Assembly: GCA_947039395.1 (NCBI GenBank)
Contig: CAMQYS010000017.1
Location: forward strand, 1-39,814
Source of the DNA: an uncultured Deferribacteraceae bacterium
Lineage (GTDB): Bacteria > Chrysiogenota > Deferribacteres > Deferribacterales > Mucispirillaceae
Reading direction: 5' to 3'
DNA length: 39,814 bases
This document shows, in pieces, positions 18,175 through 26,558 of the stretch; within the stretch, counting starts at the first letter, position 1; each line of letters starts with the position of its first letter. The position numbers and the translations under genes were made by a program. The notes beneath the pieces were generated by a model. It was given only the letters and a program-made list of their open reading frames with translations. It made no database searches and was not told where the DNA came from.

Positions 18175-19212
18175 TTAATCTATCATATCGAGTGATAACG
18201 GCGTTGCAAACTTAATATCAGTTTTAGCTTTCTTACCTAAAATATCAGTATAATGTTTTGTGTTAAGTCCATGTGCTGGACGGATAGATTTAATATTATC
18301 TTTAGTAAAGATATCACCTTTTTTAATATCAGTTGATGAAAAGAGTGAACGTCTTTCAATCAGTTTAGATTTCATATTAGGCGATAAAGTGTAATCAGTA
18401 ATGCCCAGTGTTCGCTCAACCATTCGTATTTTATCTACCATTATTTTAAACTCTAAAGGACGCATTGAGAATGCAGAGTCAACTGTATCCTCATCATCTA
18501 ATGTTAAATGTTTCTCTATAACTTTAACGCCAAGCGGGATAGATGATGTTGCAACCAGATCTCCTAATGTGTGATCTGATAACCCTATATGTAGATTAAA
18601 TCTCTCTCTCATATCTGTTATAAGATTAAGGTTTACTTCATCAATCGGAGTTGGATACTCTGATGTACATTTAAGTAGAATAATATTTTCATTGCCTTCC
18701 ATTTTACAAATATTTACAGCCTCTTCAATATCTTGAAGCGTTGCAAGTCCAGTTGATATAAGCATAGGTTTCTGCTTACTTGCAGTGTATCTTATTAGGT
18801 GGATATCGTTTATTTCAAATGATGCAATCTTATAACACGGCATATCTAACTCTTCTAAAAAATCAACTGCATCTGTATCAAATGGAGATGAGAAAAGAAT
18901 TAAGCCTAATGATTCAGCGTAATCTTTCAACTCTTTATGCCACTCATAAGGAGTTGATGCAATCTTATATAATGAGTATAAAGTATGTCCTTTCCATAGA
19001 CTATTATCATCAAGTTTAAATAGTTTGTCGTTAGAGTTAAGTGTCATAGAGTCAGGTGTGTATGTTTGAAGTTTGCAAGCATCAGCACCAGCATCTTTAG
19101 CAGCTTTAATAATTTCAAACGCTCTTTTAATTGATCCTTTATGATTACCTGATAGTTCTGCTATTATAAAAGTTTTTGAATTTTGATCTATTGTGAAATT
19201 AGAAATTTTCAT
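18175..19212 (-). CDS. pseI: Pseudaminic acid synthase (NeuB family)
   Basis: Condenses phosphoenolpyruvate with 2,4-diacetamido-2,4,6-trideoxy-L-altrose to form pseudaminic acid, a nonulosonic acid used on flagellin or surface polysaccharide. The 345-residue protein has an N-terminal TIM barrel with FIIAELSGNHKGS, CKLQTYTPDSMTLNS, LYSLYKIASTPYEWH, LKCTSEYPTP and VIEKHLTL, then a C-terminal SAF (antifreeze-like) domain from about residue 288 (RRSLFSSTDIKKGD...IRPAHGL). QTYTPDSMTL and TPYEWH are closer to Campylobacter PseI or Bacillus SpsE than to sialic acid NeuB. It is the last gene of a minus-strand operon, 30 bases after spsF. A legionaminic-type product is the alternative. Confidence 0.88.
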   Translation of the reverse strand: MKISNFTIDQNSKTFIIAELSGNHKGSIKRAFEIIKAAKDAGADACKLQTYTPDSMTLNSNDKLFKLDDNSLWKGHTLYSLYKIASTPYEWHKELKDYAESLGLILFSSPFDTDAVDFLEELDMPCYKIASFEINDIHLIRYTASKQKPMLISTGLATLQDIEEAVNICKMEGNENIILLKCTSEYPTPIDEVNLNLITDMRERFNLHIGLSDHTLGDLVATSSIPLGVKVIEKHLTLDDEDTVDSAFSMRPLEFKIMVDKIRMVERTLGITDYTLSPNMKSKLIERRSLFSSTDIKKGDIFTKDNIKSIRPAHGLNTKHYTDILGKKAKTDIKFATPLSLDMID

Positions 19213-19242
19213 ATATACGTATGTCCTAATAATTTTACTGTT

Positions 19243-19971
19243 TTATGTTTTTTTCTGCTCAACATGTTTATTTATATTTGCGAGATCTCTATTATTATCT
19301 AGAAGATTAACAACATCTTTAATATCTATAATTTCGCCTGTTTTATATAATCTTTTATAGATCTCTGTGATTAATCTGAAATCATCTTTTTCATCGACTG
19401 TTAATCTATATTTGCGTATATAGTATTCCTCTATTTTAGGAGATAGGATTTTGTATATAGTAGGGTTATGGAGGATATGTAGAGTCACATGTTCTCTCTC
19501 AGAAATATCTGTAACTGTACTATTTAATTTTTCTAGTAACTGAAATGATAAGACTTCATTATCTAGCCCTCTAATTAACTTATCAGAGGATAGAGGCGAC
19601 ACAAGATCGTAATCGCCATTGATATATAGATCGATATCATAATCTACAAGTTTAGGACATATTAATGGACAGTCAGCAGTAATTCTTACGATAACATCAG
19701 CGTTATAATGTTTAGCAGTTTCATAATATCTATTTAGTACATCAGCCGATGAGCCTCTGAAATATTTATAACTATTTTTTTGAGCAAACTCTTCAACTAT
19801 ATCATCGTTTGTTTCAGTAGTAGTAGCTATGATAATATCATCAAGATTTTTACATTTTGTTAGTCGAGTATATATATGTTCTAGCATGAGTTTATCTTCA
19901 AGTTTAGATAATATTTTACCAGCTAATCTAGTTGATCCCATTCGTGCTTGAATAATCACTACTTTTTTCAT
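19243..19971 (-). CDS. spsF: SpsF-like cytidylyltransferase
   Basis: A 242-residue nucleotidyltransferase fold protein starting MKKVVIIQARMGSTRLAGKI, the CMP-KDO synthetase/SpsF signature. DDIIIATTTETNDD, FRGSSADVLNRYY and VIVRITADCPLICP, which includes the metal-binding acidic position, follow. By family it should activate the nonulosonic acid made by the neighbouring PseI as its CMP-sugar, taking the place of PseF, as spsE-spsF do in Bacillus. The activity is inferred from this pairing. It sits between the methyltransferase (33 bases upstream) and pseI (30 bases downstream), so the genes are one transcript. Confidence 0.85.
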   Translation of the reverse strand: MKKVVIIQARMGSTRLAGKILSKLEDKLMLEHIYTRLTKCKNLDDIIIATTTETNDDIVEEFAQKNSYKYFRGSSADVLNRYYETAKHYNADVIVRITADCPLICPKLVDYDIDLYINGDYDLVSPLSSDKLIRGLDNEVLSFQLLEKLNSTVTDISEREHVTLHILHNPTIYKILSPKIEEYYIRKYRLTVDEKDDFRLITEIYKRLYKTGEIIDIKDVVNLLDNNRDLANINKHVEQKKT

Positions 19972-20004
19972 ATCTTAATATCTTCTTTTAATTATAAATT
20001 TTAA

Positions 20005-20670
20005 CTATTTTTTTACAGCAGATACAATATACCATGAGTTGTGAGAAGATAAATTATCTTTCCAGTAATCTTCACGCTCAATATAATCTATATTAAAACC
20101 TGTATCATCTAATAGTTGCTCAATCTCTTCTTTATTATAAAATGTATACATAGCATTTTTATAAGGTTTTTTATCTAGTAGATAACTATTTTTAGATACT
20201 TGTTTGCCTTGTTTATATAAATAATCATCTTTACTTCTAAAAGTAATAATCATTTTACCATCTTTATTAGTTATATTATATAATTTATTTAAACCACTAT
20301 ATACCTTGTCTTCTGTTGTCAAAAATATAGTGCCACAGAATATAATAAGATCAAATTTTATATCACCAAAATCGTAATTATTATAATCTCCAACATAAAG
20401 ATTTTTTAAGCTGTTTGTATCATTAAAAGTTTTTTCAGCTACTATTTTACACTCTTCAAAATAATCTATACCGTATGTATCAAATCCGTAATCAAGAGCA
20501 ATTTTAAGATGTCTACCAGATCCAAAACCGATATCTAACGCTTTTTTATTAGAGTTGTCAGAGTTTGAAAATTTTCTACCCATAAATTGTGCTATTCGCT
20601 CATTAGGATATAACATCACATTTTTCTTTATTGTATCTTTCCAAAAGTTAATTAAAACTTCGTTCCCCAT
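20005..20670 (-). CDS. SAM-dependent methyltransferase of the nonulosonic acid operon
   Basis: A 221-residue class I methyltransferase. Motif I is ALDIGFGSGRHLKIAL (about residues 44-59), followed by YGIDYFEECKIV with the acidic residue that binds the SAM ribose, DLIIFCGTIFLTT and NKDGKMIITFRS. Its ATG begins one base beyond the stop of the upstream ATP-grasp frame (20672-20674), so translation is probably coupled. By context it would methylate the nonulosonic acid or an intermediate, as in flagellar glycan clusters that pair ATP-grasp, methyltransferase, SpsF and PseI genes. Its expression may depend on whether the upstream phase-variable gene is read through. Confidence 0.85.
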   Translation of the reverse strand: MGNEVLINFWKDTIKKNVMLYPNERIAQFMGRKFSNSDNSNKKALDIGFGSGRHLKIALDYGFDTYGIDYFEECKIVAEKTFNDTNSLKNLYVGDYNNYDFGDIKFDLIIFCGTIFLTTEDKVYSGLNKLYNITNKDGKMIITFRSKDDYLYKQGKQVSKNSYLLDKKPYKNAMYTFYNKEEIEQLLDDTGFNIDYIEREDYWKDNLSSHNSWYIVSAVKK

Positions 20671-20671
20671 A

Positions 20672-21902
20672 TTAAAGCACCTCTATCTTGATATAATTTA
20701 AAATATCTATATTTTTTTCTATTAATTTTTCGTAACTATCATCTGATATGATATAGTAACCTCTTGATAATAGTTCTCGTCCACTAACTATTATATCAAG
20801 GTAATCACCTTTTTTCATCACAATATTTATTTCATCTATATCAAAAGTATACTTTAATTTCTCTATATCTAGATCGTTACTGATATATTTATTTTCTATA
20901 TCTATGTATCTAAGTAATGAAGGTTTTTTATGTCTTTATGTATAAAATTATAGTTATTGCCTAGCTGATATCTTATAAATTCATACAGCCCCCCCCCCCC
21001 TTAGTTTGTAAGGCTGTTAATTTATTTATTATATTTAAACCAGCAGGTCTAGGAGATATTTCTATCACATAAGGGGTATTATTAACTAACATCATATCTG
21101 CATTTATCATACAATCTTTTAATAAAAGTTTATCTGTTATTTTATTAAGATATTGCTTTACTTTTTCTTTTACTATCTTGCTTATATTTGATGGAGATAT
21201 ATACTGTATTTCTTGTCTGTAAGGAAGAGAGGTTAGAAGTTTATCTCTTACGTTAAAAAAAACTACTTCACTATTAACAACTATAGCATCAACACCTATC
21301 TCTTTAATATTTTCATCAATGTTTGGATCTCCTAAAAACTCTTCAATAATTAGTTCACCGTAGTTACTTGTTTTATAATTTTTAATATACGATAGAGCAT
21401 CTTCACAAGAGTTCACAACAAGTACATCGTTAGATCCAGAGCCGTATCGTGGTTTGATTATTACTGGAAAATTGAAAGATTTTTCGAGTTCATATTTTAA
21501 GTTAGAAGAGTTACTATTAATTTGTTTTGCAAGATTATAAGAGTTTTTATCATCTGTTAAAATAGAGTTTAGAAGTTGTTTATCTGCACAAATAGTGGTT
21601 GCGTACGCTTTAGGTCCTATTAGATTTAATTTTTCGTTTATATATCCAATAGTAGTGATATATCTACCAACAGGAGCAGGAAGAATAGCTTTAATATTAT
21701 GTTTTTTTGCGATATCTAATACTTTATCAGCATCTTTGATATCTATTGCATACTGTTTAACATCTGATGGTATATCTTGATTTATATCCTTACCTACAGC
21801 TATCACTTTACAGCCCATAGATTTAGCGATATTAATTGAATAGATCTGTTCTTGCCCGTTACCAACGGATAGTACACTGATATGATTGTAGTTACTTAGC
21901 AT
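20672..21902 (-). pseudogene. ATP-grasp protein, frame interrupted at a poly-G tract (phase-off or decayed)
   Basis: The frame from ATG 21902 gives 309 residues. There is an N-terminal pre-ATP-grasp fold (ISVLSVGNGQEQIYSI) and ATP-grasp core (FPVIIKPRYGSGSNDVLVV, ELIIEEFLGDP, MINADMMLVNNTPYVIEISPRP). It then enters 12 G (20989-21000) and stops six residues later. With 13 G the frame would continue LYEFIRYQLGNNYNFIHKDI. One more A in the A6 run at about 20924-20929 would then join it to KKPSLLRYIDIENKYI and onward to a TAA at 20672-20674, for 410 residues. The distal part, with KKGDYLDIIVSGRELLSRGYY, looks like the normal C-terminal domain. ATP-grasp enzymes ligate carboxylates to amines or thiols; here the sugar is the likely substrate. 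Alternatives are sequencing error or a dead gene. Confidence 0.75.
20989..21000. repeat. Homopolymer tract of 12 C (+) / 12 G (coding strand)
   Basis: Twelve consecutive C on the plus strand in an AT-rich genome, inside the ATP-grasp coding region exactly where the frame breaks. Tracts of this length are known slipped-strand hotspots for phase variation in surface glycan genes of Campylobacter and Helicobacter. Confidence 0.95.
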
Positions 21903-22003
21903 GACTTAAATTTTACTAGATTTAAATATCTATGTCAAGTTGTGCATACTGTAAAAGCTTTATCGCAATACCATTATAAGCTTAATAATTTATTTATATA
22001 TCT

Positions 22004-22873
22004 TTACTTCTTCAAACTAACTCTATATTTAACTTTCATTATATCGGGATAGTATGTTGATTTAGCTTGTCTTAAAGTATCTTTACCAAGATCTTGTTCG
22101 AAGTTTATATACTCATATTTATCGAGTAGAATTTTCGCAAGTGAGTTATATAGATGTTGATAGATCCCTTTATATTCTTTTGATCCTTTTGCAAAATGTA
22201 GAGCGTATGTGTTATCTTTCAACTCTTCTCCGAGCACAAAACCGATCGGTTTATTATTAACGTAAGTTATGTATCCTATTAGGTGTAGTTCATCAAATTT
22301 TTCAACAGCTTCTTTCGTTTCATTGTAATCGGCGGTTGAACCATCAAGTACACTTTCTTTCAGCCAAATATCTAATACTTTTATCGCATCTTTACAATTA
22401 TCTTTACTGATTAACTGAACTCTATGATCTGGATAGTTTGTATTAAACTGTTTTAATAGGTTACGTTTTTTAGATAATTTTCTTCCGGGAAATAAAGCAA
22501 GTCTTTCTGTTTTATAGATATAATCAGAGTCGCCGTCAACATATGTATAGTTAAAAAACTCTTCTGGAAAATATTTAAGCCAATCCTCTTCAATAGGAAA
22601 GAAACAATCGACATTTTCAGCGAGATATTTTAGAGTATCGAGTGGTATTTTGCTTAATGCACAAACAGGTGTTAAGTAGCTAGCATTATCGTATGTAACC
22701 CCTTTAAGCATAGTGCAGTTATCGCAGATTGCGATTTCATATTTATGAGGTTTCCTAAAAAGGTAAGCGTTAGTAAAACTATATTCAGATAAGTAAGAGT
22801 TTTTAGCACGGAGTCTTTCTGCAACTAACTCACGATCGCTATACTCTAACTCTTTAAAAATCATTCGTGTCAT
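22004..22873 (-). CDS. DUF2156 (phosphatidylglycerol lysyltransferase C-terminal-like) protein
   Basis: A 289-residue cytosolic protein with the tandem GNAT fold of the DUF2156/LPG-synthetase C-terminal family. It begins with the typical SDRELVAERLRAKNSYLSEY and YLFRKPHKYEI, has KTERLALFPGRKLSKKRNLL near the middle, and GFVLGEELKDNTYALHFAKG, YKGIYQHLYN and NFEQDLGKDTLRQAK in the C-terminal half. LPG synthases use this domain to transfer aminoacyl groups from tRNA to lipid. Stand-alone soluble members like this one have no established substrate. Its start overlaps the stop of the upstream MATE gene by four bases, so the two are translationally coupled and probably act together. Confidence 0.85.
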   Translation of the reverse strand: MTRMIFKELEYSDRELVAERLRAKNSYLSEYSFTNAYLFRKPHKYEIAICDNCTMLKGVTYDNASYLTPVCALSKIPLDTLKYLAENVDCFFPIEEDWLKYFPEEFFNYTYVDGDSDYIYKTERLALFPGRKLSKKRNLLKQFNTNYPDHRVQLISKDNCKDAIKVLDIWLKESVLDGSTADYNETKEAVEKFDELHLIGYITYVNNKPIGFVLGEELKDNTYALHFAKGSKEYKGIYQHLYNSLAKILLDKYEYINFEQDLGKDTLRQAKSTYYPDIMKVKYRVSLKK

Positions 22874-24360
22874 AAAATTTCCTTAATCCATTTTCTAGAT
22901 CTTAATCTTCTAAATGTTAAAATTGCTTGTACAAAGAATCCGATAGTTAAACCGAACCATATACCAACAGATCCGTATTGTAATACGATACCGAAAAAAT
23001 ATGCAATAGGAATTCTAAATATCCACACAGTTATAACGGAATATAACATCGTAGCTCTAGTATCTCCAGCTCCAGTTAGCCCACCAGCAACAGCTAAGTT
23101 TAATGCTATGAAAGGTTCGGCTATCATACTTATATAAAGGTAGATGATAATTTCATCAACAACTGCTTCTTCTTTAGAGAGCATTGATGCAAGTGTTTCT
23201 GCGTTTAGTAGTACGATTACGGCTAAAATTATATTTATAACAACAGATATAAAAGCTGTTGTTAATACACTTTTATACGCTTCATCGTACATTTTTCTGC
23301 CCATAAGGTTTCCCATTATCGTAACATTTGCCATATTGAAGGCGAACGCTGGGAGATATATTGCAGACTCAATCCTTAAACCTGTAGCGTATGCAGCAGC
23401 AGCTATTGTTGCAGTGTTATTAGATATTGTAGTACCAACTGATGTTGCATTATCAGATAAGATCGTTGTTATAGTTGATGTATTATCAGAGAGTGCAGTA
23501 ACTACTGATGATGTAGCAGCTATTACTTCTGTACTATCAGGCAGTGATCCTATGATAAAATATATTAATATAGATGCTAATTGCCAACTGCTTGCGATGA
23601 TTGCAGAAGGCCAGCCGACTTTTAATATACTTTTTAATAAACTAAGCGAGAAACTATATGTTTTTTCTAACAGATTATAAACTTTTTTTGATGATATAAT
23701 AAACGATAGCATAATAGATACTGTTGTAGATAATGCTAAACCTCTAAACCCAAGAGGGGTATAAAATACGAATAAGATATTTAATCCGATATTTAATATA
23801 GCAGATAGAAACACTATTTTCATAACAAGTTTCATCATTCTACAAGATCTAAGGATTCCGTTTAGTGTAACGTAGATAAGATGACAAAATAACCCTACTG
23901 CATAAATTTCTAATAAAGGTTCCGCGTATACAGCTATTTCAGGTGGTGCATTCATAAACTCTAATAGAGATTTAGAGAATAAGACTCCACCAACTGATGC
24001 AACAATTCCAAGTACACAAGCTGATACAACAGCTGTAAATATAGCTTGTTTAAACTTTAATGGTTCATTAGCAGAGAATAACCTTGATACGATAGATACC
24101 GTTCCAGTCGTTATAGCATACCCTATCATTATAAAAAAGAAGTATACCTGTGTTGCAATTCCAACAGCTGCTTGTATCTCTTTATTCAATCTACCAGCAA
24201 TATAAATATCTGTCATACTTATTGCAAATTCGAAGAACATAATTGCAAGCATAGGCCAACTAAGTTGCCAACTTTCTTTTAAGTATGAATATATGTTACC
24301 ATCGCTAATCATTTTTTTAATTTTTTGCTTAACATTGAGGATTTTTTCATGTAACATCAT
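22870..24360 (-). CDS. MATE-family transporter with an internal repeat insertion
   Basis: A 496-residue twelve-helix MATE transporter, only distantly related to the tandem pair at 14145-17037. The first half starts WPMLAIMFFEFAISMTDIYIAGRL; the second half has YATGLRIESAIYLPAFAFN and GAGDTRATMLYS, typical of NorM-like members. Between helix 6-7 boundaries (about residues 275-325) it carries an unusual Ser/Thr/Asn-rich stretch built of 11-residue repeats (TSSVVTALSDN, TSTITTILSDN, ATSVGTTISNN), see the repeat entry. This explains the length above the usual ~450. It overlaps the DUF2156 gene by four bases. The divergent heme operon starts 74 bases away. Substrate unknown. Confidence 0.9.
   Translation of the reverse strand: MMLHEKILNVKQKIKKMISDGNIYSYLKESWQLSWPMLAIMFFEFAISMTDIYIAGRLNKEIQAAVGIATQVYFFFIMIGYAITTGTVSIVSRLFSANEPLKFKQAIFTAVVSACVLGIVASVGGVLFSKSLLEFMNAPPEIAVYAEPLLEIYAVGLFCHLIYVTLNGILRSCRMMKLVMKIVFLSAILNIGLNILFVFYTPLGFRGLALSTTVSIMLSFIISSKKVYNLLEKTYSFSLSLLKSILKVGWPSAIIASSWQLASILIYFIIGSLPDSTEVIAATSSVVTALSDNTSTITTILSDNATSVGTTISNNTATIAAAAYATGLRIESAIYLPAFAFNMANVTIMGNLMGRKMYDEAYKSVLTTAFISVVINIILAVIVLLNAETLASMLSKEEAVVDEIIIYLYISMIAEPFIALNLAVAGGLTGAGDTRATMLYSVITVWIFRIPIAYFFGIVLQYGSVGIWFGLTIGFFVQAILTFRRLRSRKWIKEIL
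23383..23514 (-). repeat. 33-bp in-frame tandem repeat inside the MATE gene
   Basis: Three clear 33-bp units (23482-23514, 23449-23481, 23416-23448) and a diverged fourth (23383-23415). Each encodes eleven residues ending in SDN or SNN in the first three. The units have drifted from one another, so the expansion is not recent. The unit length is a multiple of three and keeps the frame. Confidence 0.85.
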
Positions 24361-24433
24361 GTTATATGAGATAGCATATATCTTTGGTATTGAAAAGAGA
24401 TATATTGCTGTGATTTTAAGAAAGGGATTATAA

Positions 24434-25261
24434 ATGTTTATATCGTACGCTTTAATGGTTTATATCTTAGCTTTTCTGAACATATTGTTAAGAGTTTTTA
24501 TCAGCTCAAAAATAGCTGTAATTTTAGCTATAGTTTTTTCATTAATAGGTTTAGGGCTAAATATTCATGAAATAGCAATAAGATATGTATTAGTTGGTGG
24601 TTTTCAAACATCTACATTATTTGATTTCTCTATTTTTTTATCTATTGCGTTTAATTTAACTTTTTTGTTTCTATTTTATAGATATAAAAAGGTAGTTATC
24701 GGTTTGTTTTTGATACCATTTTCTATTATGTTTACAGCTTTATCAATGTTTACACAAGTATCAGAGCTTCCAAGTACAGTATATTCTTTATGGAGATTTG
24801 GACATCTTCCATTTGTTATAATGGGTTCAACTTTTTTCATAGCATCGTTTATTTCATCTATTATGTATCTTATACAAGACAATAATTTAAGACTTAAAAG
24901 GTTTGGTAAGTTATATAAAGTTTTTCCATCTCTTGATACACTGAATAATATAAATAATATTAGTATGAGAGTAGGGTTCTATTTTTTCACAATAGGATCT
25001 ATATTAGGATTTTTATGGATAGTACAGATAGCAGAAGTTAATGATATTAGTTGGTTTAAAGCTTTACAATTTATTTTATCCGCATATCCGTCCTTTTTTA
25101 TATTTAAGATAACATTTTCAACGATAACATGGATATATTTTGCGATATTAATATTAATAAAGGTAAAGTATGGATTGCCTCCAAAGAAGTTGGCGATGTT
25201 TACAGTAATAGGTTTTTTCTCCGTGATATTAACATACATTGGTGTTGGGGTATCGTTATAA
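24434..25261 (+). CDS. HemX/CcsA-like cytochrome c assembly membrane protein
   Basis: A 275-residue inner-membrane protein with about eight hydrophobic helices. The central LWRFGHLPFVIMGSTFFIASFISS and the cytosolic loop LKRFGKLYKVFPSLDTLNNI, followed by MRVGFYFFTIGSILGFLW, match the HemX/CcsA family. Members next to hemA (HemX) affect glutamyl-tRNA reductase levels; CcsA members handle heme for cytochrome c. The tryptophan-rich heme motif (WGxxWxWD) is not obvious, only ISWFKALQF in its place, which favours a HemX-type role. AAAGGGAT lies five bases before the ATG. It heads the tetrapyrrole operon, 16 bases before hemA. Confidence 0.82.
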   Translation: MFISYALMVYILAFLNILLRVFISSKIAVILAIVFSLIGLGLNIHEIAIRYVLVGGFQTSTLFDFSIFLSIAFNLTFLFLFYRYKKVVIGLFLIPFSIMFTALSMFTQVSELPSTVYSLWRFGHLPFVIMGSTFFIASFISSIMYLIQDNNLRLKRFGKLYKVFPSLDTLNNINNISMRVGFYFFTIGSILGFLWIVQIAEVNDISWFKALQFILSAYPSFFIFKITFSTITWIYFAILILIKVKYGLPPKKLAMFTVIGFFSVILTYIGVGVSL

Positions 25262-25277
25262 TGTTTAGGGTATTAAG

Positions 25278-26555
25278 ATGTATTTAACTCTATTAGGTTT
25301 GAACCATAATTCAGCGTCTATTGATATAAGAGAACAGTTTGCTATACAGGAAGATCAGTATAATAAGTTATACAAGACTATCCTATCTAAAAATGTATCA
25401 GAGTGTTGTATCTTATCTACTTGTAACAGGGTAGAGTTTTATATTTTTACAGATGAAGATATAAGCAAAGATATCTTTTTAGAGATTATAGAAGATGCGA
25501 TGAATGTTGATAGAAGTAAATTAGATGAACACTCATATCATAAAAGTGGTAGAGAGGCGATACAACATATCTTTTTTGTCGCATCAGGGATAGATAGTTT
25601 AGTTGTAGGTGAGCCGCAAGTACTAGGACAAGTTAAAGATGCTTTTCAAAGAGCTAAAGATAATTTTGCGATATCTAATTTTATGCTACATCTTCAAGAT
25701 TACACATTAAAGATCGCTAAAAAAGTTAGAACAGATACAGGTATATGTAATAATCCAGTATCAGTTAGTTATGCAGCGGTTGAGCTTGCTAAGAAGATAT
25801 TTGATAATCTAAGTTCTGCATCAGCACTTGTTATAGGTGCAGGAGAGATGTGTGAGCTTGCAATAAAACATTTTGTTACATCTAAGATAGGTTCAATCAT
25901 CGTCACTAACAGAACTTATGAAAAAGCGTGTACTCTTGCTAAAGAGTTTAATGCTACAGCTATTGAGTTTGATAAATTTTCATCAGCATTAGAAGAGGTT
26001 GATATAGTTATAAGCTCAACTGGTGCAGATTATTTTATTATTAATCACGATAGAATGGCATCAATTATGAGTAGTCGTAAACATAAGCCTCTATTTATTA
26101 TTGATATTGCAGTACCAAGAGATATAGATCCTGAAATTTCTAAGATAGATAATGTATATCTATACGATATTGATGACCTTAGGCAAATAGTTGAATTGAA
26201 TAAAAAAAGTAGAGATAAAGAGGCTAAAAAAGCTGCAGAAATAATAGATGTGGCTATAAGTAAATTTTATAAAAGTGTTGAAGTAATGAAAATTAATCCT
26301 GTCTTGAAAGATGTGAAAGATTTCTTTATAAGTACGAAGGATAGTGAATTAATAAAATATCTTGAAAAGAATAAAATTGATAATAAAGATGAAATAGCTA
26401 AATTAGATACTTTTTTATCATCTGTTATAAATAAACAGTTACATAACCTTTTCACAAATATTAAAACAAATGTAGATTCCAAAAAGATACATACATTAGC
26501 AGATGCAGCAAAGATAATATTTAATCAAGAAGAAATAGATAACAGTGAGAAATAA
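25278..26555 (+). CDS. hemA: Glutamyl-tRNA reductase
   Basis: First committed step of C5-pathway heme synthesis: reduces glutamyl-tRNA(Glu) to glutamate-1-semialdehyde with NADPH. The 425-residue protein starts LTLLGLNHNSASIDIREQF and has the catalytic cysteine in ILSTCNRVEFY (Cys49). GIDSLVVGEPQVLGQVK and the NADPH-binding ALVIGAGEMCELA follow, then DIAVPRDIDPEI and a C-terminal dimerisation helix region. Length is normal. It follows HemX by 16 bases and hemC begins three bases after its stop. hemL, the next step, is not in the window. Confidence 0.97.
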   Translation: MYLTLLGLNHNSASIDIREQFAIQEDQYNKLYKTILSKNVSECCILSTCNRVEFYIFTDEDISKDIFLEIIEDAMNVDRSKLDEHSYHKSGREAIQHIFFVASGIDSLVVGEPQVLGQVKDAFQRAKDNFAISNFMLHLQDYTLKIAKKVRTDTGICNNPVSVSYAAVELAKKIFDNLSSASALVIGAGEMCELAIKHFVTSKIGSIIVTNRTYEKACTLAKEFNATAIEFDKFSSALEEVDIVISSTGADYFIINHDRMASIMSSRKHKPLFIIDIAVPRDIDPEISKIDNVYLYDIDDLRQIVELNKKSRDKEAKKAAEIIDVAISKFYKSVEVMKINPVLKDVKDFFISTKDSELIKYLEKNKIDNKDEIAKLDTFLSSVINKQLHNLFTNIKTNVDSKKIHTLADAAKIIFNQEEIDNSEK

Positions 26556-26558
26556 TTA

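Noticed and set aside
18175-19212. Sialic acid synthase NeuB
   Set aside because: QTYTPDSMTL and ASTPYEWH match PseI/SpsE better; no neuA or neuC neighbour was seen.
23144-23680. 178-codon plus-strand frame opposite the third MATE gene
   Set aside because: Shadow frame kept open by the in-frame 33-bp repeats; no start signal and low-complexity product.
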